Shown here in pieces: positions 41,424 through 51,138 of a stretch of DNA of 64,000 nt. The notes beneath the pieces were generated by a model. It saw nothing but the letters and a program-made list of their open reading frames with translations. It ran no database searches and was not told the DNA's origin. This DNA is from CAIWHR01 sp963811685. Lineage in GTDB: Bacteria > Pseudomonadota > Gammaproteobacteria > Burkholderiales > Casimicrobiaceae. The DNA is taken from assembly GCA_963811685.1 (NCBI GenBank), contig CAWESK010000006.1, positions 62,001 to 126,000 of the forward strand. The letters are read 5' to 3'. Made by a program: the position numbers and the translations under genes. Numbering within the stretch: the stretch's first letter is position 1; the number at the start of each line of letters is the position of its first letter.

Positions 41424-44400
41424 GCGCGCGCGGGCGCGGCGGCGCGTGGGGATGCCCGCCCGCCCGCCGTCTTGCGCAGCGCCCTGCCGCGCAGCAGCAG
41501 GAACGCGGCGGGAATCACCAGCATGGACAGGAGCGGAGCCGTGATCATCCCGCCCACCATCGGCGCCGCAATCCGCTGCATCACCTCGGCGCCGGTGCCG
41601 GAGCTCGACATGATGGGGAGCAGGCCCGCCATGATGACGGCGACCGTCATCGCCTTCGGTCGCACGCGCAGCACGGCGCCCTCCTCGATCGCGGCGCGCA
41701 GCGTCGCGGTCGTCATCGGCTCGCCGCGCGCGAGGCGCGCCTCCCAGGCATGGCGCAGATACAGGAGCATCACCACGCCGAATTCGGCCGCCACGCCGGC
41801 GAGGGCGATGAATCCCACCGCGGTCGCCACGGACGTCGCGTAGCCCAGGAGCCAGAGCAGCCAGTAGCCGCCGACCAGCGCGAACGGCACCGCGAGCATC
41901 ACCAGCAGCGCCTCGTCGGCGCGGCGGAACGCGAGATAGAGCAGCACGAAGATCACGAGCAGCGTGAACGGCACGACGTAAGCAAGCCGCGCTTTTGCCC
42001 GCTCCAGGTATTCGAATTGTCCGGACCAGGAGACCGAGTAGCCGGGCGGCAGCTTCACGTCGCGCGCGACCGCCGCCTGCGCGTCGCGCACGACCGAGAC
42101 GAGATCGCGGCCGCGCACGTCGACGTACACCCAGCCCGAGAGCCGCGCGTTCTCGCTCTTCAGCATCGGCGGGCCATCGACGATGCGCACCGTCGCGATT
42201 GCGGAGAGCGGCAGCTGCGCGCCGCGCTCGGTGACGACCGGCAGCATCCGCAGCGCCTCCACCGAGTCGCGGAGCTCGCGCGGATAGCGGACGTTGATCG
42301 GGAACCGCGCGAGACCTTCGACGGTCTCGCCGATGTTCTCGCCGCCGATCGCGGCACCGATCACGTCCTGCACGTCGGCAATCGTCAAGCCGAAGCGCGC
42401 CGCGGCGGCGCGGTCGACGGTGACGTCGAGATAGCGGCCACCTTCGAGCCGTTCGGCGAGCGCCGACGTGACGCCGGACACGCCTTTGACCGCGGACTCG
42501 ATCTGCCGCGTCACGCCGTCGATCTGCGCGAGATCCGGCCCCGAGACCTTGATGCCGACCGGGCTCTTGATGCCGGTGGCGAGCATGTCGATCCGGTTCC
42601 TGATCGGCGGCACCCAGACGTTCGAAAGCCCGGGGACCTGCACCGAGCGGTCGAGCTCCTCGACGAGCTTGTCGGTCGTCATTCCGGCGCGCCACTCGCT
42701 GCGCGGCTTGAACTGGATCGTCGTCTCGATCATTTCCATCGGCGCCGGATCGGTCGCCGTCTCGGCGCGCCCCACCTTGCCGAACACGCGCGCGACCTCG
42801 GGCACTGCCTTGATCATCCGGTCGGTCTGCTGCAGAAGCTCGCCTGCCTTGCCGGCGGAGAGCCCGGGCAGCGCGGTCGGCATGTAGAGAAGATCGCCCT
42901 CGTCCATCGGCGGCATGAACTCGCCGCCGAGCTGCATGACCGGCCAGATCGTCGCCGCGAGCGCAACCGCGGCGATCCCGAGCGTCATCTTCGGCCGGTC
43001 GAGCGCCGCGGCGAGCAACGGACGATACGCGGCGATCAGGAACCGGTTCAGCGGATTCGCGTTCTCGCGCGGGATGCGTCCGCGCAGAAAATAGCCCATC
43101 AGCACCGGCACGAGCGTCACCGCCAGCCCGGCGGCCGCCGCCATCGCATAGCTCTTGGTGAACGCGAGCGGCGCGAAGAGCCGTCCTTCCTGCGCCTCCA
43201 GCGAGAAGATGGGCACGAACGACAGCGTGATGACGAGGAGGCTGAAGAAGAGCGCGGGCCCGACCTCGACCGCGGCGTCGGTGATGATCGCCCACCGCTC
43301 GTCGATCGACGGCTCCGGCGTCGACTCCCGGCTGTCGACGACGCTCGCGTGCGCGTGCTGCCACGCCTCCAGTTTCTTGTGCGCGTTCTCGATCATCACG
43401 ATGGCGGCATCGACCATGGCGCCGATCGCGATCGCGATGCCGCCGAGCGACATGATGTTGGCGTTGACACCCTGGACGCGCATCACGACGAACGCAGCGA
43501 GCACGCCGAGCGGCAGCGATACGACGGCGACGAGCGCCGAGCGCAGATGGAGCAGGAAGACGACGCACACCAGCGCGACCACCACGAACTCCTCGACGAG
43601 CTTGGTCCGCAGGTGGTCGATCGCGCGCTCGATCAGCGCGGAGCGGTCGTAGACGGGGACGATCGCAACGCCCGGCGGCAGCCCGGGCTTCAGCTGCTCG
43701 AGCTTCGCCTTGACCGCCTCGATCGTCTCCCACGCATTCTTGCCCGAGCGCAGGACGACGATGCCTCCGGCCACTTCGCCTTCGCCGTCGAGCTCCGCGA
43801 TGCCGCGGCGCATCTCGGGCCCCACCTGCACGCGCGCGATGTCGCGCAGCAGGACCGGCGTTCCCGCTTCGGACGCGACGACCGGGATCGTGCGGAAATC
43901 GTCGAGGGATTTGAGATAGCCGCGCGTGCGAACCATGTACTCGGCTTCGGCGAGCTCGACCACCGAGCCGCCGGTCTCGCGGTTGGCGTCGCGGATCGCC
44001 GCCACCACCTTCGCCAGCGGAATGTTGTAGGCGCGCAGGCGTGCCGGATCGACGACGACCTGGTACTGGCGCACCATGCCGCCGACCGTCGCCACCTCGG
44101 CGACGTTGGGGATCGATTTCAATTCGTACTTGAGAAACCAGTCCTGCAGCGCGCGCAGCTGCGCGAGATCGCTGTGGCCGCTGCGATCGACGAGTGCGTA
44201 TTCGTAGATCCAGCCCACGCCGGTCGCGTCGGGGCCAAGCGCCGGCTTCGCGCCCGCCGGCAGGCGTCCCGCCACCTGGTTCAGGTATTCGAGCACGCGC
44301 GAGCGCGCCCAATAGAGATCGGTCCCGTCCTCGAACAGCACGTAGACGAACGAATCGCCGAAGAACGAGTAGCCGCGGACCGCCTTGGCGCCGGGGACGG

Positions 44401-44623
44401 ACAGCATCGTCGTGGTCATCGGATAGGTCACCTGATCCTCGACGATCTGCGGCGCCTGCCCCGGGAACGTCGTGCGCACGATCACCTGCGTGTCCGAGAG
44501 GTCGGGGATCGCGTCGAGCGGCGTCGTGCGCACCGCCCATACGCCAGCGAGCGCGAGAAAGCCCGCCGCGAGCAGCACGAGGAAGCGGTTGCCGACCGAC
44601 CAGCGGATCAGCGCGGCGATCAT
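41420..44623 (-). CDS. cusA: Copper/silver RND efflux pump CusA
   Basis: Inner-membrane proton-driven pump of the heavy-metal RND class, 1,067 residues, with 12 membrane helices in two sets of 6 separated by periplasmic domains. N-terminus MIAALIRWSVGNRFLVLLAA, TTPLDAIPDLSDTQVIVRT, VVFLLHLRSALVAVVSLPLG, ANIMSLGGIAIAIGAMVDAA, GGEFMPPMDEGDLLYMPTAL, DPAPMEMIETTIQFKPRSEW. The Met residues in PMEM and FMPPMDEGDLLYM match the methionine relay of CusA rather than CzcA. Overlaps the cusB stop by 4 bases. Confidence 0.92.
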   Translation of the reverse strand: MIAALIRWSVGNRFLVLLAAGFLALAGVWAVRTTPLDAIPDLSDTQVIVRTTFPGQAPQIVEDQVTYPMTTTMLSVPGAKAVRGYSFFGDSFVYVLFEDGTDLYWARSRVLEYLNQVAGRLPAGAKPALGPDATGVGWIYEYALVDRSGHSDLAQLRALQDWFLKYELKSIPNVAEVATVGGMVRQYQVVVDPARLRAYNIPLAKVVAAIRDANRETGGSVVELAEAEYMVRTRGYLKSLDDFRTIPVVASEAGTPVLLRDIARVQVGPEMRRGIAELDGEGEVAGGIVVLRSGKNAWETIEAVKAKLEQLKPGLPPGVAIVPVYDRSALIERAIDHLRTKLVEEFVVVALVCVVFLLHLRSALVAVVSLPLGVLAAFVVMRVQGVNANIMSLGGIAIAIGAMVDAAIVMIENAHKKLEAWQHAHASVVDSRESTPEPSIDERWAIITDAAVEVGPALFFSLLVITLSFVPIFSLEAQEGRLFAPLAFTKSYAMAAAAGLAVTLVPVLMGYFLRGRIPRENANPLNRFLIAAYRPLLAAALDRPKMTLGIAAVALAATIWPVMQLGGEFMPPMDEGDLLYMPTALPGLSAGKAGELLQQTDRMIKAVPEVARVFGKVGRAETATDPAPMEMIETTIQFKPRSEWRAGMTTDKLVEELDRSVQVPGLSNVWVPPIRNRIDMLATGIKSPVGIKVSGPDLAQIDGVTRQIESAVKGVSGVTSALAERLEGGRYLDVTVDRAAAARFGLTIADVQDVIGAAIGGENIGETVEGLARFPINVRYPRELRDSVEALRMLPVVTERGAQLPLSAIATVRIVDGPPMLKSENARLSGWVYVDVRGRDLVSVVRDAQAAVARDVKLPPGYSVSWSGQFEYLERAKARLAYVVPFTLLVIFVLLYLAFRRADEALLVMLAVPFALVGGYWLLWLLGYATSVATAVGFIALAGVAAEFGVVMLLYLRHAWEARLARGEPMTTATLRAAIEEGAVLRVRPKAMTVAVIMAGLLPIMSSSGTGAEVMQRIAAPMVGGMITAPLLSMLVIPAAFLLLRGRALRKTAGGRASPRAAAPARA

Positions 44624-46189
44624 TTCTTGGCCGGCGTGGCCGGCGCGATCGATGTCAGCTGCATGTCGCCCTGCGGCGTGAACACGAACGCGAAGGTCAC
44701 CGACGTGCCCTCCTTCACGTTCGCGGGAACGCCACCCTTCGGCGCCTTGAACGCCATCGTCATCGCGCCCATGCCCGCCGACGGGATCGCGCCGTGCTTG
44801 ATCAGCACTTCATCGCCGATCGAGCGCACGACGCCTTCGGCGGTGTGCGTCGCCGGAGTCGTCGCCGGCGCCGGCATCGCATGTCCCGCGTGCGGATCCG
44901 CTTTTCCTGCCTGCGCGACCATGTCACCCGGTGCCGAGATGCGCGCCAATGCGCCCTTGAGGCTCGCTTCCGAATCGACGAGGAACTGGCCCGAGACGAC
45001 GACACGCTGGCCCGCGGAGATACCGTTGCGAATTTCGGTCATGTCTCCGGCCTCGCGGCCGACGTCGACGTCGACTGGCTGGAAGCGGCCTTCACCCGCA
45101 TCGACGACGACGACGTTGCGCTTGCCGGTGCTGATGACTGCTTCGCTCGGCACGAGCACGCCGGTCTTGCGCGCCGCACCGCCGAACTTGACCGTCGCGA
45201 ACATCCCGGGCTTCAGCACGCCGCCGGGATTGGCGAGCACGATCCGTGCGCGCACGGTGCGTGTCTGCGCGTTGACCTCCGGCAGCAGAGCGTTGACCGA
45301 CCCCTTGAACACGCGATCGGGATACGCGGCGGCGCGCGCTTCGACCGGCTCGCCGCTGCGCACGAGCGAGGCCTGCGCCTCCGGCACGTCGGCCGTGACC
45401 CATACGCTGCCGATGCCCGCGAGCTTGAACAGCGTCGTGCCCGGCATCACCGCCATGCCGTCGCGCGCGCCGATTTCCCAGACGATGCCGCCTTGCGGCG
45501 CGGTCACCGTCACCCGCGCCGACGCCTTGCCGTCGCGCTCGATCCGCGCAATTTCCGCCGGCGGCATCCCGAGCAGGCGCAGCCGCTGGCGCGCCGACTC
45601 CGCGAGCTCGGTCGCGCCCGCTTGTGGACTGGCCCTGAGCGCCAACAGCTCTTCCTGCGCCGCCAGCCACTCGGGCACGTACAGCTCGGCCAGCGGTTGG
45701 CCCGCCGACACGCCGTCGTACTGCGCGCGCACGAGCAGCCGCTCGACGTAGCCGGGACTGCGCGCCTGGACCGCGACGAGTCCGCGTTCGTCGATGCCGA
45801 CTGCGCCGACGGCGCTGAAGCCGGTATCGAGCGTCCCCTCGGTCGCCGACAGCAGTGCGCACGCCAAAGCTCTGCTGCTGGCGCGAATTGATCGCGACAC
45901 CGCCCTCCGGCGCCGCGTCCGCGTAGACGGGCACGAGGTCCATGTCCATGAACGGGCTCTTGCCGGGTTTATCGAAACGCTGCCCCGGGACCATCGGATC
46001 GTGCCAGTACAGGACCTTGCGGCCGGCGGCATCGGCGGGCGCGGCCGCGATGGGAGTCGCCGGCGCCACCGCGCGCGGGACGGCGGGTTCCGTCGACGTC
46101 TGCCGCGTTCCGAAGTAGTAGCCGCCGCCCGCAGCGACGACGGCGACGGCGACAATCGCCGCAAGCGGCGCGCGCAATAGGTTGTTCAT
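44620..46189 (-). CDS. cusB: Efflux adaptor CusB with CusF-like C-terminal domain (frameshifted)
   Basis: Periplasmic membrane-fusion protein of the Cus complex, about 522 residues after repair. N-terminal anchor MNNLLRAPLAAIVAVAVVAA, a heavy-metal-binding segment YWHDPMVPGQRFDKPGKSPF and MDMDLVPVY, the start of the barrel domain (INSRQQQSFGVRTAV), then after removal of one base near 45854 ATEGTLDTGFSAVGAVGIDE and the lipoyl/barrel parts. The last about 85 residues form a CusF-like domain (VLIKHGAIPSAGMGAMTMAF); the Trp that stacks on copper in CusF is replaced by Met in SAGMGAMTM. ATGA overlaps link cusC, cusB and cusA. Confidence 0.9.
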
Positions 46190-47490
46190 GATCCCTCCAC
46201 AGCCGGTGTCACGAAATTGAGCCAGGTCCAGGCTTTCGCGGCAGCCTGGCGTTGGGTGATGAGCGCGAGCTCGGCATCGAGCTCGGCGCGGCGCGCATCG
46301 AGCACCGCGGAGAGCGGGCCGGTGCCGCCGCGATAGGCGGCCTGCGCCGCGTCGCGGCGCTGCGCGGCAAGCGGAATCAGCTCGCTTTCGATGCGTTGCG
46401 CCTGCGCGTGGGCCGATTCCCATTCGGCGACCATCTGCTCCACTTCCGCCGTGCGCATCCGCTGCGTGTCCTCGCGCATCGCGCGTGCCGCGTCGAGCTC
46501 GCGCAGCTTCGCCGCGTGCTCGCGATCCTGCCGCGTGCCCGCGGACCACGGCAGATCGATCGAGAACATGAGCGAGACCATGTTCGAATACGGCGATCCG
46601 CGTACCGCGTACGAAATCTCGGCGCTCCAGTCGGGACGCTTCGCGGCGCCGGCGAGCGCCGCGTCCGCCGCGGCGACCGATTCCTGCGCCTTGGCGAGTC
46701 TCAATTCCGGCTGCGCATCGACGTCGGCGAGGCGTGCGGCTTCGGGAAGGCGGGTGACATCCGGAGCGTCGCCCAGCGGCCGCTCGGCCGCGGGGCCGGC
46801 ATAGCGTGCGAGCATGATCCGCGCGCGCTTCGCCTGCGTCGCGGCTTCCGTCGCCCGGTTCCTGAGCTCGACCACCATGCTCTGCGCGGCGATGAGCTCG
46901 CTCTGCGGCGCCTTGCCGGCGCGATACGCCGCGGCGACGGCCGTCGAGTTGAGCTCGGCCTCGGCGATCTGCGCTGCAATGGCGCGCACGGCGTCCTCCG
47001 CGAAACGGCGCGCGAACCACGCCGCGGCGGCGTCGCGCTCGACCGCGAGCGTCGAGGCGACGACGGCGACGGCGCCACGCTCGGCGTCGCGCTCGGCGCG
47101 CTCGACCTTGAGCCGCCGCTTGTCGGCGCCCGGGAATTCCTGCATCAGACCGATCTTCGACATCGTCATGAAGTCGCGCGTCAGCGACCAGGCGTCCGCG
47201 CCTTGCGTCGGGACGTTTTCGACGCCGGCCTTGAGCTTCGGATCCGGCAGCTCGCCGGCGGGAACGACCATCTCGCGCGCCGCGTCCGCCATCGCGCGCT
47301 GCGAGACGAGCTGCTGCGATCGGGCCACGGAGACTCTGAGCGTTTCGGCGAGCGACAACGGCGGCTCGGCGGCACGCGCGAAACCGGCGGCGAGGGTGGC
47401 AGCAAGGCCCGCGGCGACGAGGCCTCGCACGGCGATGCGACGGCCAGGCGAGCGGCGAGCGGCGCGGGAAACGGAACGGAATGACGGCAT
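46186..47490 (-). CDS. cusC: Outer-membrane efflux channel of the Cus system (CusC/TolC family)
   Basis: TolC-family channel, 434 residues. Signal peptide (RRIAVRGLVAAGLAATLAAG, cleaved near ARAAE), then two repeats of coiled-coil helices: SLAETLRVSVARSQQLVSQR, VVASTLAVERDAAAAWFARR, ELIAAQSMVVELRNRATEAA, SLMFSIDLPWSAGTRQDREH, AAYRGGTGPLSAVLDARRAE. Heavy-metal type by context: first structural gene of cusCBA. Confidence 0.88.
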   Translation of the reverse strand: MPSFRSVSRAARRSPGRRIAVRGLVAAGLAATLAAGFARAAEPPLSLAETLRVSVARSQQLVSQRAMADAAREMVVPAGELPDPKLKAGVENVPTQGADAWSLTRDFMTMSKIGLMQEFPGADKRRLKVERAERDAERGAVAVVASTLAVERDAAAAWFARRFAEDAVRAIAAQIAEAELNSTAVAAAYRAGKAPQSELIAAQSMVVELRNRATEAATQAKRARIMLARYAGPAAERPLGDAPDVTRLPEAARLADVDAQPELRLAKAQESVAAADAALAGAAKRPDWSAEISYAVRGSPYSNMVSLMFSIDLPWSAGTRQDREHAAKLRELDAARAMREDTQRMRTAEVEQMVAEWESAHAQAQRIESELIPLAAQRRDAAQAAYRGGTGPLSAVLDARRAELDAELALITQRQAAAKAWTWLNFVTPAVEGS

Positions 47491-47556
47491 GCAACCTCCA
47501 CGAATGCGTTGAATCGAGGACGCGCGGCGCGCGCCCTCGTCACCGATTCGCGAAGG

Positions 47557-47951
47557 TCAATTCAGAAGGCGGCAGAACTGCAGCAGCGGCGGCGGCGCTG
47601 CGCTCGTCGCGGCGAGGACCGAGCGGTCCCATTCGCGCGCGTCGGTAGTCACGGCGACCGAGGCGGGTGCCGCGGGAAGGATGGCGAGCGTAACCGGAGG
47701 AATGTCCGGCGACGCGACGGACGGTGCGCCGTCCGTGCACTGCACCTCGCAGGCGTTGCTGACCGGCGCAACCGGCGCCGTGCCTTGCACCCGGCGCAGT
47801 GTCCCTCGTGCGCCATTGCGACGGCCCGGGCGGCCGACGCGTATGGTCGAGTGCGCCCGTCACGCACGCGTGCGCGGTCACGGCGACCTGGGCAAAGGCA
47901 ATGCCCAGGATGCCGAACCAGGCCGAGAAGCGGCGATGTCGTGCGGGTCAT
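47557..47951 (-). CDS. Small Cys-containing secreted protein at the head of the cus operon (frameshifted)
   Basis: Three adjacent frames together make one plausible protein of about 130 residues: an ATG at 47951 (MTRTT), then a signal-like helix RRFSAWFGILGIAFAQVAVT with AHACVTGALDH, then VQGTAPVAPVSNACEVQCTD, APSVASPDIPPVTLAILPAA and a C-terminal LLQFCRLLN. Two one-base removals (near 47935 and between 47800 and 47860) join them. Small CopL/CzcI-like secreted proteins with a CxxxC motif and a final (L)RN/LLN end often precede copper or zinc RND operons; the resemblance is by pattern only. Starts 67 bases upstream of cusC. Confidence 0.5.
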
Positions 47952-48046
47952 GGCGTCAGTCGATGCTAGCCGCATGTTACGCGCGCGGACGTCCCGACGG
48001 ATTGATCGGCGTCAAGGGCCGCCGGACGGACCCCAGGCGGAGCATC

Positions 48047-50020
48047 TCAACGGCCGAGCAGCTTGCCGAGCGCCTTGTTGAGCTCGTCCTGGTTGGCCGG
48101 CAGACGCTGCGTCAGCCGCCGGGGCGGGCGCAGAAGCCGGTCGCCACGGCCGCCGGCTTCGCGCGCCCGAGCGCGACCTCGCACGAATCCGGGGCCTCGG
48201 CGGCCGCGCCCGGTTTCGCGGTGAGCACACCGGTGAGCGCCGCGAGCCCTCCCTTGCCGCCGGCTGCGGCGGCACCGATCTGGGCGATCGTCGCCGCCGC
48301 CGCTTGGGCGTCTACGCCGACCGAGGGTGACGCGAGCGACCCGCGAACGCGCACGAGCGAGGCCAGCTGGCCCAGGTCGATGGGCAGCGCAATGCGGGCA
48401 CGCGGCGTAAGCGCGAGGTCGAGCGTCTCGTTGCGAAGATCGATGGTGCCGCTTGCGAGCACGCCGATCTCGCGCGTCTCCGCGGCGATCGAATGGTCGA
48501 CGTTCGCAATCCCGTCGTGCAGGGGCAGCCGGATGACGGCGCACTTGAGCTCGGTCTCCGATTGCGCGCCACGGAGCGGGTTGACCGCCTGCGCGATCTT
48601 GCCGAGATCCGACTCCGTCTCCTTCGAATTGGCAACGCTCGCGGGACCGACGACGGCCAGCACGTTGCCGCTCGCGTTGCGCGCCCACTCGCGCTCGGAG
48701 GTGCCGCGCGTGGTGATGTTCACGTTCACGTCGGTCTTGCCGCCCTTGACCTGTCGCGGCGAGCCGCCGGCCGCGAGCAGCGCCGAAAGGTCGAGTCCGT
48801 TCGCCTGCCAGACAAGCGCGAGCGTGGGCTCCGCCGGATGCGTCGCATCGACCTGGAGCGAGCCGTGGACGGTGCCGCCCATCGACTTCGCCTGCAGGTC
48901 CGACGCATCGAGACGGGCGTCCTTCAGCGTGAAGCGCGCGTGGACGTCGGTGAGCTTCTGCTTGTCGTCGAGCTTGAGCTCGCCGATCGTGACATCGCCG
49001 TCGACGTCGACGCCGGCGAGGCCGACGAACGACACGGGCTCGTCGGAAAAAATCCACCCTTTCTTCCCCGTTGCCGGTGCCGGGACGGGAGCCTTCGCGG
49101 CGGCCGCGACGGCCGTCGCAACGCGCGGCGGGAGCTTCAAGTCGGCGAGCGCAATCGACGGCGACGAGAGCCGCAGCGTGACCTTCTTGCGCCCGCCGGT
49201 TGCTACCGTCGCTTCGCCGGTCGCCTTGCTGGAGCCGAGCTCCACCGCCAGCTCGTCAAGCTTCGTCGTGTCCTGCGCGAACTGCAGCTTCGCCCCGAGG
49301 TTCGTCTTCCGCCCGGCGACCTGTCCCTCCACCGTGACCGGGAACGGCGAGCGCCGCGCGAGGAGCGCATCGAGAGAGCCGAGGTTGCCGGTGAGCGAGA
49401 TTGGCACGTCGTCCACGGAGCCCTTGAATGCGGCGCTGATCGGCGCGGTCGGCGCGCGCGCCTCGGCGGTGAAGCGCTCGATGACGACGCGCGTGACGTT
49501 GCCCGATGCATCGTCACGGTAGGTGACGGTCCCGTTTGCGATCTCGATCTGCCCGATCCCGAACGACGCGAGCGCGGAAGCGGCGCCGATGCCCGGCACG
49601 GGGGGCGCGCTACCCGGGCGCGCCCGTACCGAAGTCCCAGTTCGCCTTGCCGCCGGTGCCGGATTGGAGAGAAATGACCGGATCGACCAGATTGAGCCGG
49701 ACGACTTCGAAGCGCCGCTTGAGGAGTGGCAGCAGCGCGACCTCGGCCTCGACCTGCTTGACCGAAGCAAGATCCTTGTCCTTCGCCCACGGTGCGTTGG
49801 CGAAGTGCACGTCGTCGAACACGACCTTGGGCTCGAGTCCGAGCGACAGCTTCACGCCGCCGGCGATCGTGAGGTCGCGGCCGGTGGCGTCCTTCACCTT
49901 GGCCTGGACCGGCGCAATGAACTGGTTGACGTCGACCGTCCAGACGGCGATCGCCACGCCAATGAGCACCAGCAGCACGAGGCCGCCGGCAATGGCGAGA
50001 ATCGTCCAGAAAATTCGCAT
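48047..50020 (-). CDS. AsmA-family protein (two frameshifts)
   Basis: Large envelope protein of the AsmA/TamB-like family that bridges inner and outer membrane and acts in lipid transport. About 657 residues after repair. One N-terminal helix (MRIFWTILAIAGGLVLLVLI), then VNQFIAPVQAKVKDATGRDL, VFDDVHFANAPWAKDKDLAS and LVDPVISLQSGTGGKANWDF in the first frame, continuing in the next from SAPPVPGIGA with VTYRDDASGNVTRVVIERFT and SLDALLARRSPFPVTVEGQV. One base is gained near 49616. The end is uncertain: TGA at 48112 or, one base shift later near 48125, TQRLPANQDELNKALGKLLG and a stop at 48047. Confidence 0.85.
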
Positions 50021-50057
50021 CCGCGGGATTCTACTCCGCGCCGCCCGGCTCCCGCCG

Positions 50058-51113
50058 CTAGCGCAGGCTCTGGTTGAACGCCGCGAGCGCCGCGCCGCCC
50101 GGCACGAGAGCGGCATCGCCCAGCGCATTGAGCGGCGCCGCGACCGTCTCCTGCGCGTCGTGCAGGTCGCGCGAATCGGGATGCGTGTACAGGAGTCCCG
50201 TCACGACCTCACCGGCCGCGTGGCGCTCCTGCAGGTAGTTCATCGCGGCGATCTTGTTCGTCGGATCGAACTCGGGGTGCACTTTGCGCAGGCGGATCGT
50301 GCCGCCGTCGTGCAGCAGCACTTCCTGCACGCTGCCGGCGCCGTAGCTCGCCGTGATCGGCTCGCGCGGCGTCATCACATCGAGGAAATTGACCGCTTCG
50401 TTGTGCTCGCGAACGTAATCGTAGCTCTTGGTCGAGCCCGGATGGTTGTTGAACGCAACGCACGGGGAGACGACGTCGATGAACGCGGCGCCTTTGTGGA
50501 GCACGGCGGCTTCGATCAGCGGAACGAGCTGCTCCTTGTCGCCGGAAAAGCCGCGGGCGACGAAGGTCGCGCCCATCTGCAGCGCGAGCATCACCATGTC
50601 GATCGGCTCGTCGCTGTTGACCGCGCCGCGCTTCGCCTTCGAGCCCTTGTCCGCGGTCGCCGAGAACTGTCCCTTGGTGAGGCCGTACACGCCGTTGTTC
50701 TCGACGATGTAGACCATGTTGACGCCCCGCCGCAGCACATGCATGAACTGGCCGATCCCGATCGACGCGGAATCGCCGTCGCCGGAGACGCCGAGGTAGA
50801 TGAGATCGCGGTTGGCGAGGTTCGCGCCCGTCAGCACCGACGGCATCCGTCCGTGCACGCTGTTGAAGCCGTGCGAATTGCCGAGGAAATACGTCGGCGT
50901 CTTCGACGAGCAGCCGATTCCCGACAGCTTGGCGACGAGGTGCGGCGCGATGTCGAGGTCGTAGAACGCCTGGACGATCGCGGCGGAGATCGAATCGTGG
51001 CCGCAGCCGGCGCACAGCGTCGAGATCGCGCCCTCGTAGTCGCGGCGCGTGTAGCCGAGCTTGTTGCGCGGCAGGTCCGGGTGGTGCAGCTTCGGCTTGG
51101 CGAGAAAGGTCAT
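50058..51113 (-). CDS. korB: 2-oxoacid:ferredoxin oxidoreductase subunit beta (first copy)
   Basis: Thiamine-diphosphate and [4Fe-4S] subunit, 351 residues. STLCAGCGHDSISAAIVQAF with two cluster Cys and KLSGIGCSSKTPTYF with the third, the ThDP motif YLGVSGDGDSASIGIGQFMH, VYIVENNGVYGLTKGQFSAT (Mg/ThDP loop), and VSPCVAFNNHPGSTKSYDYV with the fourth Cys. It oxidises a 2-oxoacid, most likely 2-oxoglutarate, with CoA and reduces ferredoxin. Follows korA by 25 bases. Intact frame. Confidence 0.93.
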   Translation of the reverse strand: MTFLAKPKLHHPDLPRNKLGYTRRDYEGAISTLCAGCGHDSISAAIVQAFYDLDIAPHLVAKLSGIGCSSKTPTYFLGNSHGFNSVHGRMPSVLTGANLANRDLIYLGVSGDGDSASIGIGQFMHVLRRGVNMVYIVENNGVYGLTKGQFSATADKGSKAKRGAVNSDEPIDMVMLALQMGATFVARGFSGDKEQLVPLIEAAVLHKGAAFIDVVSPCVAFNNHPGSTKSYDYVREHNEAVNFLDVMTPREPITASYGAGSVQEVLLHDGGTIRLRKVHPEFDPTNKIAAMNYLQERHAAGEVVTGLLYTHPDSRDLHDAQETVAAPLNALGDAALVPGGAALAAFNQSLR

Positions 51114-51138
51114 CGGGTCATCCCATCGGCGCTTGCGC

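Noticed and set aside
41750..45751. 1,333-codon plus-strand open frame opposite cusA/cusB
   Set aside because: Translation is Arg/His/Asp-rich and repetitive, the typical mirror of a GC-rich gene; the minus strand encodes clear Cus proteins.
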